A stretch of DNA of 64,000 bases from Hyaloraphidium curvatum. Taxonomy: Eukaryota; Monoblepharomycota; Hyaloraphidiomycetes; Hyaloraphidiales; Hyaloraphidiaceae. The stretch spans positions 62,001-126,000 of the forward strand of contig JAIVFI010000024.1 in the NCBI GenBank assembly GCA_025558095.1. The letters are read 5' to 3'. The notes below the pieces were generated by a model that worked only from the letters and a program-made list of their open reading frames with translations, had not been told where the DNA came from and made no database searches. Shown here one piece after another: positions 60,701 through 64,000 of the stretch (within the stretch, counting starts at the first letter, position 1; each line of letters opens with the position of its first letter). Made by a program: the position numbers and the translations under genes.

Positions 60701-62297
60701 CAAGTCCGTTGACAAGGGGTTCAACGCCAATGCCTCGCGACGCGCCTCGGTCACGATCGTCAAGCCGGAGGAAGCTGCGGCTCGCAAGCAGTCGTATCAG
60801 GGAAACTCGACGGAGCGGAGCAATTCTTTTTCGGGCGTCTCTGGTGGTGCCTCCAACCCCGTCAATGGCAGCGATGAGGACAATCGGCGACCATCCGACT
60901 CGTCGGTGGCGGCTCAGACGAACCCGAACATGCGCTTCCTCACGACCGACAAGCCGGTGGACTACGACACGTTGCCCTTGACCATCGTCAACTACGTGAT
61001 TCGGACGAAGGAGAGCGTTGTGCTTGACAACGCGATTGCGGACCCGCGCTTCATGCACGACAACTACATCGTCAAGTACAAGCCGCTCTCGATCCTCGCC
61101 TTCCCCATCGGTCTGCAGAAGAACAACATGCTCGGGATCGCGTACCTCGAGTCCCGCGCCCTCACGGGCGTCTTCACTGCCGACAGGCTCTACGTGCTCA
61201 ACATCGTCTTTGGGCAGGCCGGCATCTCGCTCGAGAACGCGCGGCTCTACTCGGCCATCAACAAGTTCGTGCCCAACGACATGATCTCGCAGTTGTCACA
61301 CGAGAGCGTGGTCAACGTTCAGCTGGGTGACTGTATCGACACCGAGATGAGCGTGATGTTTACAGAGTGAGTTCGGTGGCGAGTTTCCTGTTCGACGCTC
61401 GCTCACCTTTCCCTGTTCAGTGTCCGCGACTTCACCTCCATGTCGGAATCCATGACGGCACGCAAGACCCTCAACTTCCTCAACGCTTATCTGGGTCGCA
61501 TGCAGCCCGTAATCGAGCAGAACCGCGGCATCATCGACAAGTACTTTGGCGACGGCATCCTCGCCCTCTGGCCGACGGACCCGGACCATGCGGTCGAGGC
61601 CGCCATGGCGATGCAGCGCGAGCTGGCGCAGTTCAACCAGAAGATCGCGCAGGACAACACCTGGCTCGGCCGCGAGATCCGGATCGGCGTCGGGGTGCAC
61701 ACGGGCAGGCTGATGTTGGGGGCTATCGGGTCCAAGAACCGTATCGACATGTCGGTCATTGGCGACACCGTCAATTTGGGTGAGTTGTTTGGCTGTGGCG
61801 AGCGTTGTCGCAGGACTGATTCTCTGCTTGCAGCTTCGCGCCTCGAGGGCCTGACCAAGTACTACAAGGCGGACGTCATCGTCTCGGAAGGGACGCATCA
61901 CAGGTTGAAGCGCCCGCAGAACTTCAATTTCCGCCTGTTGGACCTGGTGCGCCCCAAGGGCAAGGCCGAGGCCATCCGGATCTACGAGCTCATCGATGCC
62001 GAGTACGACGAGGGCCTGCGCGCGCGAAAGATCGCCACCAAGGACCGCTTCAACGACGGTGTGATGCTGTATCAGAAGAAGCAGTTCGCACCCGCGCTGG
62101 AGCGCTTCGAGGCGACGCTCGCCGGTGCGGCCGACGACTCGGTGGCACGCATGTACAGGGACCGGTGCCGCAAGATGCTGGAGAAGATTGCGGGGGGATT
62201 CAGGGTCGATAACTGGGACGCCGTTGAGGTGTGTTGTTCGCTTCGGTCGCTCCGAACAGGCACTAACGCTCCGGTGCAGGTCATGTACGACAAGTGA
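54755..62297 (+). CDS. Giant kinase-AAA-GAF-nucleotide cyclase signalling protein
   Basis: Eight exons (54755-55336, 55461-58349, 58402-58597, 58658-58810, 58867-61366, 61421-61779, 61834-62228, 62280-62297) join to 2363 residues. Order: disordered N-terminus; Ser/Thr-kinase-like domain about 165-440 with VILK, HKDVTPQN (HRD replaced by HKD) and IDFAAS (DFG replaced by DFA); AAA/STAND ATPase with Walker A GGYSGIGKTS near 553; a long helical TPR-like region; a GAF domain (FKTTQAISRQLSIEKLL ... ISLENARLYSAINKF) split by a ~270-residue Ser-rich insert; and a class III cyclase with metal Asp in MFTDVRDFTS, YFGDGILALW and IGDTVNLASR. The first four parts match bacterial hybrid sensor kinases that usually end in a histidine kinase. 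It should be a cytosolic sensor making cAMP or cGMP. Two introns are stopless and in frame. Confidence 0.92.
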
Positions 62298-62647
62298 CCT
62301 CCTGCTCGCGCGAAGGACCGCGCTCAAGATACCCCGGCACGCTTTTGAACATAGCCATTTTGATCATCCCGAGCTGTTGCCTTCTTTACTATGTCTGATA
62401 TGTAATGTCGGCTTGAACATCAGCTGAATTTTTGCTTCAATCGCCCTTTCACGCAATCGACCTGGGCCGAGTGCTTTGCCAGAGACGCTCGGGCCCGCCC
62501 GAACTCCGCGGTGCAATTCCGCCAATCTGGGCAGCGATCCGCCGCCTAGATCCACGCAGCTCTCTTTGCGGGCTATTTTCAGCCTCTTTCCGCACCATCG
62601 TGCCCTCCCGAGGCCTGGCGTAGCGCCCCCCGAGCGCGGAGCCAACA
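62298..62647. other. Spacer between cyclase and chitinase genes
   Basis: 350 bp; AT-rich near 62340-62450 (probable 3' end of the cyclase transcript), then GC-rich up to the chitinase ATG. No gene seen. Confidence 0.4.
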
Positions 62648-64000
62648 ATGAAGCGCCAACCCGCGAGCAGGCAGAACCTGCTCGAAAAGGCTGGCCGCAC
62701 TTTCTCTATCGCCCAGCTCGAAAACAAACGCGGTCGGGTAGTTGCTCTGGCCGCATGGGGCGCCGTGGTCGTCGGAGCCGTGCTCCTCGTGGGTCTCCGT
62801 GTTCGCGCCCGCCCCGCCCGCAAGCTCCACGCCAATCTTCTCGACCCCGCAGCTCGCCCTCTTAGTCGGCTTCTCCAATAAGCACGCTGAGCTCCCGTCC
62901 CCCCAGGCCCGTGCAGACCTGCTCGCGGAGCTTACTCTTTTCCGCCGCTCCGGCCCGGGCGCAGAGGACCTTCCGCACGCCATGCACGAACCGGGGATGC
63001 TCGCTGGCACCGGTGCTGTGTTCCTCGGGAAGCGATTCGAGGACGCGCTGAAGCTGGGGAGGAGGGAGGTGGAGGTGTCGGTACCCGGTGCGGGGCCGAC
63101 GCAGGGCACTGAGGAGCTCGCCGGGCACTCGGTGGACGAAGGGTTCGAGGTGACCACGGGCCACGTGGAGGGATCTGAAGAAGAGGTGGACCCCGATGGT
63201 GCGCCGACGGTGGCGGACCTCGAGTCGGGGCCGGGCAGCATCATGCGCCCCCAGATCGAGTGGCCCGCGGGCTCCGAACCCGAATTCAACGGCACCGAGA
63301 CGGACGGGGAATTGGGCGCAGAGATTGCCGCCGTGGGAAGCACGAAGCAGACGCGTCCCCGCACGACGAGGAAGTCGACCCGCAGGACAACGACGACCCA
63401 AAGGACGCCGCCGCGATCCACGGCGGTGCCTGTCACCAACCTGCCCGTGAGCAGGGACTTCCGGTGCGGCCAGGGGGCCGGGACCCAGTGTCCCAGCGGT
63501 CTATGCTGCTCGCAGTATGATTGGTGCGGAGTGACCGATGGCCAGTGGGTTTCTGGGTGATCGGCTGTGCTCGGGTTGCGTTGAAGCTGACGTCATCCCG
63601 CGATTACAGCTGCGCACAGGGCTGCCAGCGCGGCTTCGGGCGCTGCAACGGCTTCGAAAACGTCCTTCCACCTGCCCCGCCTGCCCCGCCGTCCCTTCCC
63701 TCTCCGCCTGCACCCCCTGTGCCGTCGCGGCCCCCCGGCCGGGGAGCAGGTGTCGTCATGTACCTCGCCAACTGGGGCCCGCAGGACATCTCCGGATTCG
63801 ACCTGAACGGGATCGACGTCATAAACTACGCTTTCGTCAGCATGAGGCAGGACGGGTCGCTCACGTCCGGCGGGGACTATGCTCGCGGTCCGTCTCACCG
63901 CTTGTTGCTGGCCATCCTTCCCTCATACTCCCGCTCTCGCAGGCGGCATGCAGTACACCCTAAACAAGGTCCTCAAGGACCGCTACCCCGGCCTCCGCAC
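62648..64000 (+). CDS. Membrane-anchored chitin-binding GH18 chitinase, 5' part (cut by window)
   Basis: Exons 62648-62788, 62853-63544, 63610-63887 and 63943-64000 (continues). A short basic cytoplasmic start leads to one membrane helix (VVALAAWGAVVVGAVLL joined to LALLVGF by the first intron), giving a type II anchor instead of a signal peptide. A ~210-residue acidic/Thr-rich stalk follows. Then comes a CBM18 chitin-binding domain (RCGQGAGTQCPSGLCCSQYDWCG, completed after an intron by CAQGCQRGFGRC). A Pro-rich linker precedes the GH18 barrel start (VVMYLANWG, DVINYAFVS, GGMQYTLNKVL). The catalytic DxxDxDxE lies beyond the window. Expected to cut or remodel wall chitin at the cell surface. 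Confidence 0.9.

Noticed and set aside
1-64000. tRNA, rRNA, CRISPR, insertion sequence or LTR element
   Set aside because: No cloverleaf-like stretch, rRNA-like block, spaced direct-repeat array, transposase or reverse-transcriptase motif was recognised by eye; a tRNA scan and a repeat search would be needed to be sure.

Overview
This is a gene-dense, GC-rich nuclear segment of a eukaryote, most likely an early-diverging (zoosporic-type) fungus. Spliceosomal introns are short (mostly 50-75 nt, donors usually GTGGGT or GTGCGT, acceptors CAG). Gene content fits a fungus: a chitin-binding GH18-type protein, GT34 and GT32 Golgi glycosyltransferases, an i-AAA (Yme1) protease, a Dsn1/Mis13 kinetochore protein, an SP-RING protein and secreted Thr/Ser-rich proteins. 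The species is inference only; a chytrid or monoblepharid such as Hyaloraphidium would fit, but nothing here proves it.

Layout. 1-13.9 kb: 3' end of a divergent actin (+), a PKD/HEGKH protein (+), a 1312-residue disordered tail-anchored-like protein (+), then four minus-strand genes: dienelactone hydrolase, Sel1-repeat/SP-RING protein, fused GT34-GT32 glycosyltransferase and amidase. 14-25.3 kb: a polytopic 7-TM-like protein (+), a nine-exon flavin monooxygenase (-), a MYND protein (+), YME1 (+) and a secreted helical protein (+). 25.5-36.6 kb: a secreted Gly/Lys-Pro protein (-), a DSN1-like gene ending in half an SP-RING (+), a family X DNA polymerase with altered catalytic residues (+), a HIT protein (-), a second 7-TM-like protein related to the first (+) and a large nuclear-type protein (-). 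37-54.4 kb: a ten-exon secreted protein (-), a ketopantoate reductase (-), an Asp/Glu-rich conserved protein (-), a DJ-1/PfpI protein (+), a metallo-hydrolase-like protein (-), a cytochrome b5-acyl-CoA dehydrogenase fusion (-), a Cys-rich secreted protein (-), a YbjQ-like protein (+), an alpha/beta hydrolase (+), a tandem-repeat secreted protein (-) and an APH-like kinase (+). 54.7-64 kb: a 2363-residue kinase/AAA/GAF/nucleotide-cyclase protein (+) and the start of a membrane-anchored chitinase (+, cut by the window edge).

The genes do not form one pathway. Recurring themes are small-molecule redox and hydrolysis enzymes, secreted or wall proteins, genome maintenance (Dsn1, PolX-like, SP-RING), and signalling (7-TM proteins, kinase-cyclase). 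The most notable items are the kinase-AAA-GAF-cyclase giant, the two related 7-TM proteins with a chemoreceptor-like (GRL) layout, the intact and half SP-RING copies on two unrelated genes, and the PolX protein with a broken metal site. Exon joins were worked out by eye from splice sites and conserved protein family patterns; every multi-exon model marked confident keeps a whole number of codons.
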